A stretch of 64,000 nucleotides of DNA, taken from Enteractinococcus helveticum. Lineage in GTDB: Bacteria > Actinomycetota > Actinomycetes > Actinomycetales > Micrococcaceae. The position numbers and the translations under genes are program-made. The DNA lies in assembly GCF_020742345.1 (NCBI RefSeq), contig NZ_DYXC01000084.1, forward strand, positions 1-64,000, given 5' to 3'. This document shows positions 45,704-53,526 of the stretch, one piece after another (within the stretch, counting starts at the first letter, position 1; the number at the start of each line of letters is the position of its first letter). The notes beneath the pieces are model-generated. The model saw only the letters and a program-made list of their open reading frames with translations, ran no database searches and was not told the origin of the DNA.

Positions 45704-46972
45704 TTACTGGGCTGTTGGCTCCTGAAACCACGGAAGCCGCACGGTGAGACGAAAATGTTCTGGGAGAAATTCTGCGTGAGCATTTCCACCAAGGAGCGCA
45801 GCACGTTCAGTAATACCGAGTACCCCTGTACCACTACCCCCGTCGAATTGGGCTTGTGTATCACGACGGTTCATAAATTCCATCAGCAACCCCTCCCCTG
45901 GTTGCCCTTCGAAACGCAGCTGGACTGTCTGATCTGGACTGTGCCGCATCACATTTGTCAGAGCTTCTTGGGTAATGCGCACCACTGCACGCTGCAGTTC
46001 ATCAGGTGCAGTGTCATAGCCATTGAGCACAATAAGCGGATATAGGACAAGCCCTTGGTCAGAGGCATCATCGAACAGTCTTTTGAGGTCGTGGAATCCA
46101 TCGGGCGCTACAGATGGAACGGCAGTTTCTTCCTCGCCGTGTTCACGCAACGTACTAACAAGGTTGCGCAAGTCTCTTAACGCTTGATCTGAATATTGTT
46201 TCGTTGCTTTCAGCGCTGTCGACAGATCAGCATCAGGATATTGCGCCAGCTGGTTTTGCATCTGACCGGTCTGTAACGATAATGCCGTGAGCCGTTGGGC
46301 CAGTGTGTCATGGACTTCCCGTGCCAAGTGCTCACGTTCTGTTTGTCGTGTCATCTGGGTAGAGATAGTGTCTCGATCGTGTTCCACGGCTTCGACCGTC
46401 GCATCAGCCTGTTCAATACGACGGCGTTGTCGCGTCAATATGGAAGTTGCCAGCACAATCGCCACTGCAAGAAAGCCAACGGTTAATACAGCAACAATAT
46501 AGGCCTGAGCCGCGGCACCGTCGGGCATCCTAAGCAATGCAAGGATGTGCCATCCAATGTTGATGACGATCCCGAACAAGCTTGCTCCGGCTACGATCCA
46601 CTGCCACCGGTGTTCTGCGCGCACCATCCACACGGTGAGTCCAATAGCCATGACATATGGATCGCCTTGAATGATCACGGCATAGAAACCGCCCGCGATC
46701 ATCAAAACCAAAGGGATTTTCCGGTACCAGGGGATGAAGAGCAACAACAGGATGGCGATTAGGAAACGAATTGCACCCAGATCAGAAAGCTCCATCTGAG
46801 CGACGTCGGCAAAGTTTTCCGGGGCGGTAAGTATCGCCAGCATGCTCACCAAAAACCCGGTGAACATCATCGCGGAGATTGCCACCGTTTGGGCCAGTAT
46901 CGACCACCAGCGGTTCTTTTTCGTCGTTGCCGTCATGATAAGCCAGTTTAGCCGCCGTGTTCGGGCAAGCAT
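45704..46972 (-). CDS. Sensor histidine kinase, NarL-partner type (HisKA_3)
   Basis: 422 aa. Five or so membrane segments between residues ~25 and ~180, a short coiled linker (RQRRRIEQADATVEAVEHDR), the dimerisation motif with EREHLAREVHDTLAQRL carrying His221, and an HATPase domain with ITQEALTNVMRHSPDQTVQL and GGSGTGVLGITERA. No extracytoplasmic sensing domain, so it may sense a membrane state, as DesK- or LiaS-like kinases do. ATG at 46972 (weak GAAAG upstream); 46936 is an alternative. Divergent from the membrane protein at 47103. Confidence 0.92.
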   Translation of the reverse strand: MLARTRRLNWLIMTATTKKNRWWSILAQTVAISAMMFTGFLVSMLAILTAPENFADVAQMELSDLGAIRFLIAILLLLFIPWYRKIPLVLMIAGGFYAVIIQGDPYVMAIGLTVWMVRAEHRWQWIVAGASLFGIVINIGWHILALLRMPDGAAAQAYIVAVLTVGFLAVAIVLATSILTRQRRRIEQADATVEAVEHDRDTISTQMTRQTEREHLAREVHDTLAQRLTALSLQTGQMQNQLAQYPDADLSTALKATKQYSDQALRDLRNLVSTLREHGEEETAVPSVAPDGFHDLKRLFDDASDQGLVLYPLIVLNGYDTAPDELQRAVVRITQEALTNVMRHSPDQTVQLRFEGQPGEGLLMEFMNRRDTQAQFDGGSGTGVLGITERAALLGGNAHAEFLPEHFRLTVRLPWFQEPTAQ

Positions 46973-46994
46973 TCACACTTTCGGTCAATAGCGC

Positions 46995-47034
46995 ATACCC
47001 GATCGGGTATCAGGTTGTACCCGCTAAGCGGTAC
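46995..47034. promoter_or_regulatory. Paired palindromes, candidate response-regulator operator
   Basis: A perfect 16-bp palindrome ATACCCGATCGGGTAT (46995-47010) and, 7 bases later, a related imperfect one GTACCCGCTAAGCGGTAC (47017-47034). Both share TACCCG...CGGTA arms. They fill the space between the kinase gene and the divergent membrane-protein gene, about 10-40 bases upstream of a candidate promoter. The likely binder is the local NarL-type regulator. Confidence 0.6.
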
Positions 47035-47041
47035 GTAGATC

Positions 47042-47070
47042 TTGGCATTATTCATACCGTGAGATATGTC
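47042..47070 (+). promoter_or_regulatory. Candidate promoter of the DUF4190/DUF4352-like gene
   Basis: TTGGCA (47042-47047), 17 bases, TATGTC (47065-47070), 32 bases before the ATG and just downstream of the paired palindromes. Confidence 0.35.
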
Positions 47071-47102
47071 CAGATTTCCTCACACCAATTCGAAAGGTCG
47101 CT

Positions 47103-47948
47103 ATGACAACCGATACCGATATACGTCCGGTCCAACCACCCCAGCAGCCGCCTAAGTCGCGCAATACGGTGGGAATTATTGCTCTGGTAGCTGCAATAGT
47201 TGGCGCAATATTTGCGGTGATTCCAGGGGCAATGATTCTAGGCTGGGTCTTCCTGCCCATTGCCTTTGTCTTGTCTATCGTCTCGTTGTTTATGAAGAAC
47301 CAAAAACGTGGTCATGGCATCGCCGCGTTGATTGTTTCAATCGTTGGCACCATTATCGGCATGATCGTCTTTATCGGCGTGGTCGGTTCTGCGTTCGATG
47401 AGGCATTCAATGAAGAAATACACATTCAGTCCCCGACCAATGGGGACGAGGTGCAAGAGCTTGAAGACCTCGTGACAGATGACGAAGCTACTGATCCGGC
47501 ACAAACCAATCAAGCTGAGGAGGGGTCACGTGACAATCCGTTACCCATAGGATCGACGGTTAGTGATTCCGAGTGGGATGTGACGATCAATAGTGTTGAT
47601 CTCAACGCTACGGATGCCATTATGGCTGAGAATCCGTTAAATGATGCTCCAGCTGATGGCAACACCTACATCATGGTGGAAGTCAGTGCGACCTATACCG
47701 GAACGAATCCCGAAGGCGACACTCCCTGGGTCAGCGTGGAATACGTCTCAGCAGGCGGTAACTCGTTTGCTAGCCATGATGCTCTGCTGGTGGCTCCTGA
47801 TAGCTTCGATTCGTTGGAGACACTTTACGAAGGGGCCTCTGTTACCGGCAACATTGCCCTTGAGGTGCCAGAGGAGGAAATCGCAGATGGCACGTTGAAG
47901 GTCTCACCGGGTCTATTTGGTGAGTCTGTGTTCTTTGCAACCCAGTAG
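47103..47948 (+). CDS. Membrane-anchored protein, DUF4190-like helices plus DUF4352-like extracellular domain
   Basis: 281 aa. A proline-rich cytoplasmic start (VQPPQQPPKSR), three hydrophobic segments at about 21-41, 44-64 and 74-98, an acidic linker (100-145), then an Ig-like domain of about 130 residues (PLPIGSTVSDSEWDVTINSV, YIMVEVSATYTGTNPEGDTP) resembling the telokin/DUF4352 fold. GAAAGG precedes the ATG by 5 bases. Divergent from the two-component system across shared palindromes, so it is probably a regulated target or an accessory sensor; function unknown. Confidence 0.82.
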   Translation: MTTDTDIRPVQPPQQPPKSRNTVGIIALVAAIVGAIFAVIPGAMILGWVFLPIAFVLSIVSLFMKNQKRGHGIAALIVSIVGTIIGMIVFIGVVGSAFDEAFNEEIHIQSPTNGDEVQELEDLVTDDEATDPAQTNQAEEGSRDNPLPIGSTVSDSEWDVTINSVDLNATDAIMAENPLNDAPADGNTYIMVEVSATYTGTNPEGDTPWVSVEYVSAGGNSFASHDALLVAPDSFDSLETLYEGASVTGNIALEVPEEEIADGTLKVSPGLFGESVFFATQ

Positions 47949-48014
47949 TGGCCAAGAAATCTACACGGCGCGGTTCCAGGACCTGATGGTTCTGGAACCC
48001 CTACTTTAATGACA

Positions 48015-48044
48015 AAGCAGGCCAGAGAAAACCCTGGCCTGCTT
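48015..48044. terminator. Bidirectional terminator between the membrane protein gene and rplA
   Basis: A perfect 11-bp stem (AAGCAGGCCAG/CTGGCCTGCTT) with an 8-base loop at the convergent junction, 66 bases after the plus-strand stop and 34 bases after the rplA stop. Confidence 0.8.
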
Positions 48045-48078
48045 CGCTACGTACTACCCAATCGGGTTGGGTAACGCT

Positions 48079-48786
48079 TTAGTCTTCTTCTGCGAGTACG
48101 CGGGTGACGTTTGGATCGATCTGAACTCCAGGACCGAAGGTGGTGGCTACAGTTGATTTGGTGATGTAGCGGCCCTTGGCGGCGGATGGTTTCAGACGGA
48201 TGATTTCGTCTAGAGCGGTTGCGAAGTTTTCGGTGAGCTGTTCAGCAGTGAAGCTGGTGTTACCGATAATGAAGTGCAGGTTGGCGTGCCGGTCGACGCG
48301 GAAGTCGATTTTGCCGCCCTTGATGTCTTTGACTGCCTGCGCCACGTTCGGGGTCACCGTACCGGTACGTGGGTTTGGCATGAGGTTACGTGGCCCCAGG
48401 ATTTTACCAAGGCGACCAACGAGGCCCATCATGTCTGGGGATGCAACGGCTGCATCGAAATCAGTCCAGCCGCCCTGGATGCGTTCTACCAGGTCATCGG
48501 AACCAACATAGTCGGCGCCGGCTTCTTCAGCGGCGGTGGCATTCTCACCGGTTGCGAACACGACCACACGAGCGGTTTTACCGGTACCGTGAGGTAGGTT
48601 TGCGGTACCACGGACCATCTGGTCAGCTTTACGTGGGTCTACCGACAGGCGCATTGCGACTTCTACGGTGGTATCGCGTTGGGACGGGTTGGTTTCTTTT
48701 GCTAACGCGATTGCTTCAGCTGGTGCGTACAGGCGATCTTCAATTTTCGCCGCGGCTGCTCTATATGCTTTGCTGCGCTTTGCCAT
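48079..48786 (-). CDS. rplA: 50S ribosomal protein L1
   Basis: 235 aa. MAKRSKAYRAAAAKIEDRLY, VEVAMRLSVDPRKADQMVRG, the L1 core GADYVGSDDLVERIQGGWTD, and PNPRTGTVTPNVAQAVKDIK. L1 forms the E-site stalk. The ATG at 48786 gives the family length (the frame is open to 48819). Distal gene of rplK-rplA. Confidence 0.99.
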   Translation of the reverse strand: MAKRSKAYRAAAAKIEDRLYAPAEAIALAKETNPSQRDTTVEVAMRLSVDPRKADQMVRGTANLPHGTGKTARVVVFATGENATAAEEAGADYVGSDDLVERIQGGWTDFDAAVASPDMMGLVGRLGKILGPRNLMPNPRTGTVTPNVAQAVKDIKGGKIDFRVDRHANLHFIIGNTSFTAEQLTENFATALDEIIRLKPSAAKGRYITKSTVATTFGPGVQIDPNVTRVLAEED

Positions 48787-48866
48787 CTGCTTGTTCTCCT
48801 TATGCAGTTGTGGTGTCAACGGACCGCGCTCGGCCCTACCACGAATTTTCGAGAAAGGTTTGGGGG

Positions 48867-49298
48867 TTAACCTTCGACGGTGATACCCATGGAGCGGGCA
48901 GTTCCGGCGATGATTTTGGTTGCCGCTTCAATGTCGTTGGCATTGAGGTCACGCATTTTGGTTTCAGCGATTTCTGCGGCCTGCGCCGTGGTGATCTTGC
49001 CAACTTTGGCAGTGTGAGGAGTACCTGAACCTTTTGCTACACCAGCAGCTTTTTTGATCAGCTGGGATGCAGGAGGGGTTTTGGTAATGAAAGTGAACGA
49101 ACGGTCTTCGTACACGGTAATTTCTACCGGAACGATGTTGCCGCGCATGGATTCTGTCTCAGCGTTGTAGGCCTTGACGAACTCCATCATGTTAACACCG
49201 TGTTGGCCAAGTGCTGGGCCAACTGGTGGAGCAGGTGATGCTGCACCTGCTTCGATCTGGAGTTTAATCAGACCGGTGACCTTTTTCTTCGGGGCCAT
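48867..49298 (-). CDS. rplK: 50S ribosomal protein L11
   Basis: 143 aa. [40 protein letters not shown], and [20 protein letters not shown] identify L11, which forms the factor-binding site with 23S and stimulates RelA-type enzymes. A hairpin-rich 136-base spacer (49299-49434) precedes it. Confidence 0.99.
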
Positions 49299-49326
49299 TT
49301 TTTGGGTCCTTTTCTACTTCGGATAA

Positions 49327-49414
49327 CGTTGTCCACAGGAGCGTGGACAACGGGGCGATCACCGTGGCGCGGTGATCTGGACACCACAAGCCCGAACAAA
49401 GCGTTTCGGGCTTG
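49327..49414 (-). promoter_or_regulatory. Three consecutive hairpins in the rplK leader
   Basis: Between nusG and rplK: stem 1 CAAGCCCGAA/TTCGGGCTTG, perfect 10 bp (49387-49414); stem 2 GATCACCG/CGGTGATC, perfect 8 bp (49357-49377); stem 3 CGTTGTCCAC/GTGGACAACG, perfect 10 bp (49327-49352). None is followed by a T run on the minus strand. They may be a weak terminator for nusG plus an L11/L1-type leader structure. Confidence 0.5.
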
Positions 49415-49434
49415 AAGTGAAGTCTGGTATCTAG

Positions 49435-50382
49435 TTATTCAACCTTGGAAACTTCGTGGAAGCCAAGGGTTACAGGGGTTTCACGTTCGAAGATTGTCAC
49501 GAGCACGACCAGCTGACGAGATTCAAGCTTGACCTCAGAAATGGTTGCTGGCAGAGATTCGAATGGACCTTCCTTGACAGTGACCGAATCACCAACTTCG
49601 AAGTCCACGGAAACCTGTGGTGCCACTTCTTCGGCTGCTTCGCCGGTAAGTGGTGCGCCAGCTTTTTCAGCTTCTTTGGCTGCCTCTTGCAGCAACGATG
49701 GTGCCAGCATGTCAAAGACTTCCTGCTGTGACAGCGGGACTGGATCATATGCGTTGCCGACAAATCCAGTGACACCTGGAGTGTGCCGCACGGCTGCCCA
49801 AGCATCTTCGGTCATTTCCATGCGGACTAGCACGTAACCTGGCACCCGTACGCGATTAATAACCTTGCGCACGGTGTTCTTGATCTCGACGACTTCCTCC
49901 ATCGGAACTTCAATTTCGTAAATGTCGTCTTCAACTTCGAGGGTCTGGATACGTGTTTCTAGGTTGGCCTTTACACGGCGCTCATAACCTGAATATGTGT
50001 GGACGACGTACCATTCACCCGGTGCACGACGCAGGCGAGACCGCAGCTCCTCGGCGACTTGCTCTGAATCTTTGACCGCGGGTTCTTCTGGCGTATCGAC
50101 GTCAGCGGTGGCTTCTTCAATGAGTTCTTCTTCGGCGATGTCTTCAGCAACGTCCGCTGGGGCGCGAACCGCTATCTCATCGGGGTCGCCGTCTTCATCA
50201 AAAGCTGGTTCTTCTACGGTGTTTTCTACATCGCCCGCTGCTTCAGCTGGTTCCTGTAGCTCGTCTGCGACGTCGTCATTGACATCTTCTACCAGCTCGT
50301 TGGTCTCTTCAACGTCGCTGGAGTCGATGTTTGGGTCGAGTTCGTTCTCCGACACTAGGTCTCCTGCTTTCTCAACGGTCAA
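49435..50382 (-). CDS. nusG: Transcription termination/antitermination factor NusG with acidic N-terminal extension
   Basis: 315 aa, against 181 in E. coli. Residues 1-~115 are an acidic, low-complexity extension rich in Glu/Asp/Val. The NGN domain is at about 123-235 (EWYVVHTYSGYERRVKANLE, RVPGYVLVRMEMTEDAWAAV, GVTGFVG) and the KOW domain at about 260-312 (FEVGDSVTVKEGPFESLPAT). NusG binds RNA polymerase and couples it to S10. Sits downstream of secE by 59 bases. Confidence 0.97.
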   Translation of the reverse strand: MTVEKAGDLVSENELDPNIDSSDVEETNELVEDVNDDVADELQEPAEAAGDVENTVEEPAFDEDGDPDEIAVRAPADVAEDIAEEELIEEATADVDTPEEPAVKDSEQVAEELRSRLRRAPGEWYVVHTYSGYERRVKANLETRIQTLEVEDDIYEIEVPMEEVVEIKNTVRKVINRVRVPGYVLVRMEMTEDAWAAVRHTPGVTGFVGNAYDPVPLSQQEVFDMLAPSLLQEAAKEAEKAGAPLTGEAAEEVAPQVSVDFEVGDSVTVKEGPFESLPATISEVKLESRQLVVLVTIFERETPVTLGFHEVSKVE

Positions 50383-50441
50383 TCACGGGTGTTTACTGAC
50401 ATCTTCACAACGGGAAGCGCCCCGCGATATATGTGAAGTTT

Positions 50442-50684
50442 TTAGAGGCCGTCAGAACTACCGAATACCCAGGATGCACCCATACCGAACAGCCAGTCGA
50501 GCAGGCTCACCAGTCCAATCACAATGACAACGAAGACCAAGACCACGCCAGTCATTTTGACGAGTTCTTGGCGGGTCGGGGTGACCACCTTACGCATCTC
50601 GTCGACCACTTGGCGCAGGAACATCATGATCCGAGCAAAAAACCCACGCTTTTCAGCGGATCGAGATGACGATGTCTTGCTCAC
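50442..50684 (-). CDS. secE: Preprotein translocase subunit SecE
   Basis: 80 aa. A basic cytoplasmic N-terminus, the amphipathic FLRQVVDEMRKVVTPTRQEL, and one membrane segment (MTGVVLVFVVIVIGLVSLLD). Partner of SecY (11930-13237). Directly downstream of tRNA-Trp, the conserved actinobacterial arrangement. Confidence 0.97.
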   Translation of the reverse strand: MSKTSSSRSAEKRGFFARIMMFLRQVVDEMRKVVTPTRQELVKMTGVVLVFVVIVIGLVSLLDWLFGMGASWVFGSSDGL

Positions 50685-50743
50685 TAATCCTCGCTCACAA
50701 TGATTGTGCTGATAGGTTCTTCGATTCCTTCGAACCTCATGCG

Positions 50744-50816
50744 CAGGGCAGACAGGACTCGAACCTGCAACCTACGGTTTTGGAGACCGTTGCGCTACCA
50801 ATTGCGCCACTGCCCT
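50744..50816 (-). tRNA. tRNA-Trp (anticodon CCA)
   Basis: 73 bases on the minus strand. The 7-bp acceptor stem pairs AGGGCAG with CTGCCCT, discriminator G; the anticodon loop is CTCCAAA with CCA in the middle, stem ACGGT/ACCGT; a GGTTCGAGTCC T-loop follows. CCA is not encoded. Placed in front of secE. Confidence 0.98.
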
Positions 50817-50864
50817 AGGGTTGATCGCACACAAAAACTGGTGAGCGACCTACACCAGAGTCCA

Positions 50865-50893
50865 ATCATAGCCAATGCAGACCAAGACGACAA
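50865..50893 (-). promoter_or_regulatory. Candidate promoter of tRNA-Trp-secE-nusG
   Basis: On the minus strand TTGTCG (50888-50893), 17 bases, TATGAT (50865-50870, 5 of 6), about 50 bases before the tRNA. Confidence 0.5.
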
Positions 50894-51038
50894 ATCGGCG
50901 ACGTCGTTATGGTTTACGACCGGTTTCGGTTATCAACAATTCCCTTGTTCAAGCCGATAGTGCAGTACGATTACCCCATCGATTACTTCTTCTCCTCGCG
51001 CTTGACGTGAGCAACTCGTCGAAAGGCCTAGACCACCT

Positions 51039-52244
51039 ATGGTTGAACCAGCACGCCGTGTTTCTGTCCGACTTCAAGCGATACCTGAATCTGCAACGCT
51101 TGCGATCACTGCCAAGGCCAAACAGCTCAAAGCAGCTGGCGAGCCGGTCATTGGTTTCGGCGCCGGAGAGCCCGATTTCCCAACCCCGGATTACATTGTT
51201 GAAGCCGCCAAGGAAGCTGTCGTTGATCCAGCAAACCACCGCTACACCCCTGCTGCTGGCCTCCCCGATTTGCGCCAGGCCATTGCTGATAAAACACTGC
51301 GTGATTCCGGCATTGAAGTCGATGCTTCCCAAGTGATAGTCACCAACGGCGGTAAACAGGCTGTGTACAACGCGTTTGCTGCAATCGTTGATCCAACCGA
51401 CGAAATTCTCTTACCTGCACCGTATTGGACTACCTACCCTGAAGCGATTAAGTTGGCCGGCGGTACCCCGGTTGATGTCTTTGCTGGCGCCGAAGCCGAC
51501 TACAAGGTCACCGTTGACCAGCTTGAAGCAGCTCGCACCAAGAACACTAAAGCGTTGGTATTCGTATCGCCTTCAAACCCAACCGGCTCGGTATACACCC
51601 CAGAAGAAACCGAGGCTATCGGCCAGTGGGCACTAGATAACGGGATCTGGGTTATCACTGATGAAATTTACGAGCACCTAGTTTATGACGAAGCGGTATT
51701 CACCCCCATCTTGAAAGCAGTACCTGGGCTGGTGAACCAGACGATTATCCTCAACGGTGTGGCAAAGACCTATGCTATGACCGGCTGGCGTGTTGGCTGG
51801 ATGATTGGGCCGGCCGATATCATCAAAGCGGCCTCAACTTTGCAGTCACACGTGACGTCTAATGTTAATAACATTGCCCAAAAGGCTGCCCTTGCTGCGG
51901 TGTCCGGCCCATTGGATGCCGTCAAAGAGATGTTGAAAGCGTTTGATGAACGCCGCAAGACTATGGTCAGTATGCTCAATGAGATCGAGGGCTTCAATTG
52001 TCCGACACCCAAGGGCGCTTTCTACGCATATGTTGACGTAACGCAGGCCCTCGGCAAAGAAATTGCCGGCCAATACGTTGAAACCTCTGCAGAACTTGGC
52101 GAGGTTATTTTAGAGAAAGCCCAGGTCGCTGTTGTCCCCGGTGAAGCGTTCGGCAAGACCGGATACCTCCGCCTTTCCTATGCTCTAGGCCTAGATGATC
52201 TCATCGAAGGCGTTTCCCGCATTCAAAAACTGATCAACGGATAG
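51039..52244 (+). CDS. Pyridoxal-phosphate-dependent aminotransferase (class I, aspartate aminotransferase-like)
   Basis: 401 aa. GAGEPDFPTPDYIVEAAKEA near residue 41, NGGKQAVYNAF at 103, SPSNPTGSVY (177-186), TDEIYEHLVYD, the PLP lysine Lys243 in NGVAKTYAMTGWRVGW, and RLSYALG at the C-terminus carrying the substrate-carboxylate Arg. Matches the aspartate aminotransferase-like enzymes commonly found next to tRNA-Trp-secE-nusG in actinobacteria. Exact substrates (aspartate, prephenate) are not resolved. AAAGG lies 11 bases before the ATG. Confidence 0.93.
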   Translation: MVEPARRVSVRLQAIPESATLAITAKAKQLKAAGEPVIGFGAGEPDFPTPDYIVEAAKEAVVDPANHRYTPAAGLPDLRQAIADKTLRDSGIEVDASQVIVTNGGKQAVYNAFAAIVDPTDEILLPAPYWTTYPEAIKLAGGTPVDVFAGAEADYKVTVDQLEAARTKNTKALVFVSPSNPTGSVYTPEETEAIGQWALDNGIWVITDEIYEHLVYDEAVFTPILKAVPGLVNQTIILNGVAKTYAMTGWRVGWMIGPADIIKAASTLQSHVTSNVNNIAQKAALAAVSGPLDAVKEMLKAFDERRKTMVSMLNEIEGFNCPTPKGAFYAYVDVTQALGKEIAGQYVETSAELGEVILEKAQVAVVPGEAFGKTGYLRLSYALGLDDLIEGVSRIQKLING

Positions 52245-52282
52245 CTTCTTCCGCATCTGCGGGTCAGACGGCTTACTTCTTT

Positions 52283-52323
52283 CGCAAATACGCCATAGAC
52301 TAAGAATCTATGGCGTATTTGCG
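52283..52323 (+). promoter_or_regulatory. Perfect 16-bp inverted repeat over the start codon of the mod operon
   Basis: CGCAAATACGCCATAG (52283-52298), a 9-base spacer, and the exact complement (52308-52323), whose bases 52310-52312 are the ATG of the HTH-TOBE gene. A TAGACT -10-like box (52296-52301) is 8 bases before the ATG, which would give a leaderless transcript starting inside the repeat. Best read as an autoregulatory operator; an RNA hairpin hiding the start codon is the alternative. There is no T run. Confidence 0.75.
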
Positions 52324-52717
52324 AATATCAGAAGCTGCTGGATATTTGGGCGTCTCAGATGACTCCGTCCGCCGCTGGATCACGAATGGAAAGCTCGCTG
52401 CAACGACCGATGAGACCGGTCGGCAAGTGGTCTCTGGGGCTGATGTTGCAGCTCTGGCCCAAGCGGCAGCACAGGGTCGATCACCTGTTCCAGGTGAACT
52501 GACCTCCTCGGCACGAAATAAGCTCAATGGACTCGTGACCAAGATTGTCTCCGACAAGGTCATGTCCCAAATCGAGCTGCAGTGTGGTCCATTTCGACTT
52601 GTCTCCCTAATCTCCACTGAAGCAGTCCAAGAACTCGGACTCGAAGTTGGCTCCCCGGCGATCGCAACTGTCAAAGCAACCAATGTCATCATCGAGACAA
52701 CGGGACTATCATCATGA
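52310..52717 (+). CDS. MerR/excisionase-like HTH protein with TOBE (Mop) domain; probable molybdate-responsive regulator
   Basis: 135 aa. Residues 4-50 form a helix-turn-helix of excisionase/MerR style (LRISEAAGYLGVSDDSVRRW, GRQVVSGADVAALA); residues ~70-132 are one TOBE/Mop domain (ARNKLNGLVTKIVSDKVMSQ, SLISTEAVQELGLEVGSPAI, VKATNVIIE), which binds molybdate or tungstate. The pairing suggests a ModE-like sensor, much smaller than classic ModE. No ribosome binding site is seen; leaderless translation is likely. Overlaps modA by four bases (ATGA). Confidence 0.87.
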   Translation: MAYLRISEAAGYLGVSDDSVRRWITNGKLAATTDETGRQVVSGADVAALAQAAAQGRSPVPGELTSSARNKLNGLVTKIVSDKVMSQIELQCGPFRLVSLISTEAVQELGLEVGSPAIATVKATNVIIETTGLSS

Positions 52718-53508
52718 AACGGACGATCCTCACGATTACAGCTGCCATCGCCTTGGCCATGACCGGCTGCAGTTCTGGTTCTTCTCACACGGATCGTCCA
52801 GACTCTGAATCAGCACCAGCAGCCGAAGCAGAAATTACCCTAAATGTCTTAGCTGCAGCTTCCCTGCAAAAGGCTTTCGAGGAGATTTCCGAACAATTCG
52901 CGGCAGAACATCCAAACATCTCCATTGATTTCAACTTCGCAGGATCTTCCACACTGGTCCAAAACCTCGAAGCGGGTTCACCTGCCGATGTAGTTGCTAC
53001 AGCTGATGAAGCAAATATGGACAAAGCCCAGGAGGCAAACCTCATCGACGTCGACTCCCGTGGCCTATTTGCGTCCAATAAGTTAGTGGGCATCGTTCCG
53101 GAAGATAACCCGGAAAACATTTCCACGCTGGAAGATGCCAACGCCGACGGTGCGAACCTGGTTATCTGTGCGCCACAGGTGCCTTGTGGAGCACTGTCCC
53201 AGACGTTGGCTGAAGCAGCTGGGATCACGTTGAACCCCGTGTCTGAAGAACAACAAGTTTCGGATGTTTTGGGCAAGGTCCGTTCGGGCCAGGCTGATGC
53301 CGGTTTGGTTTATACAACGGATGCTGCGCTTGCGGCAGATGAGGTCGAAGTCTTCGATATTGAGGGGGCTGATGCAGAATTGAATCATTACCCGATCGCC
53401 CGCACGTCAAACTCTGAACATCCTGAAGCTGCCGAAGCGTTCATTGAGTTCGTGTACTCTGATCTTGGCCAAGCCACCCTGGCGGCCAATGGCTTCTCCG
53501 CGCCGTAA
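52714..53508 (+). CDS. modA: Molybdate ABC transporter, substrate-binding lipoprotein ModA
   Basis: 264 aa. A signal peptide with lipobox (LAMTGCSS, Cys near residue 20), then the ModA fold starting LNVLAAASLQKAFEEISEQF, FAGSSTLVQNLEAGSPADVV and AGLVYTTDAALAADEVEVF. Binds molybdate/tungstate outside the membrane and delivers it to ModBC. Coupled to the HTH-TOBE regulator by ATGA and followed by modB after 18 bases. Confidence 0.95.
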   Translation: MKRTILTITAAIALAMTGCSSGSSHTDRPDSESAPAAEAEITLNVLAAASLQKAFEEISEQFAAEHPNISIDFNFAGSSTLVQNLEAGSPADVVATADEANMDKAQEANLIDVDSRGLFASNKLVGIVPEDNPENISTLEDANADGANLVICAPQVPCGALSQTLAEAAGITLNPVSEEQQVSDVLGKVRSGQADAGLVYTTDAALAADEVEVFDIEGADAELNHYPIARTSNSEHPEAAEAFIEFVYSDLGQATLAANGFSAP

Positions 53509-53526
53509 AGCCACGAGTCGTCACAC

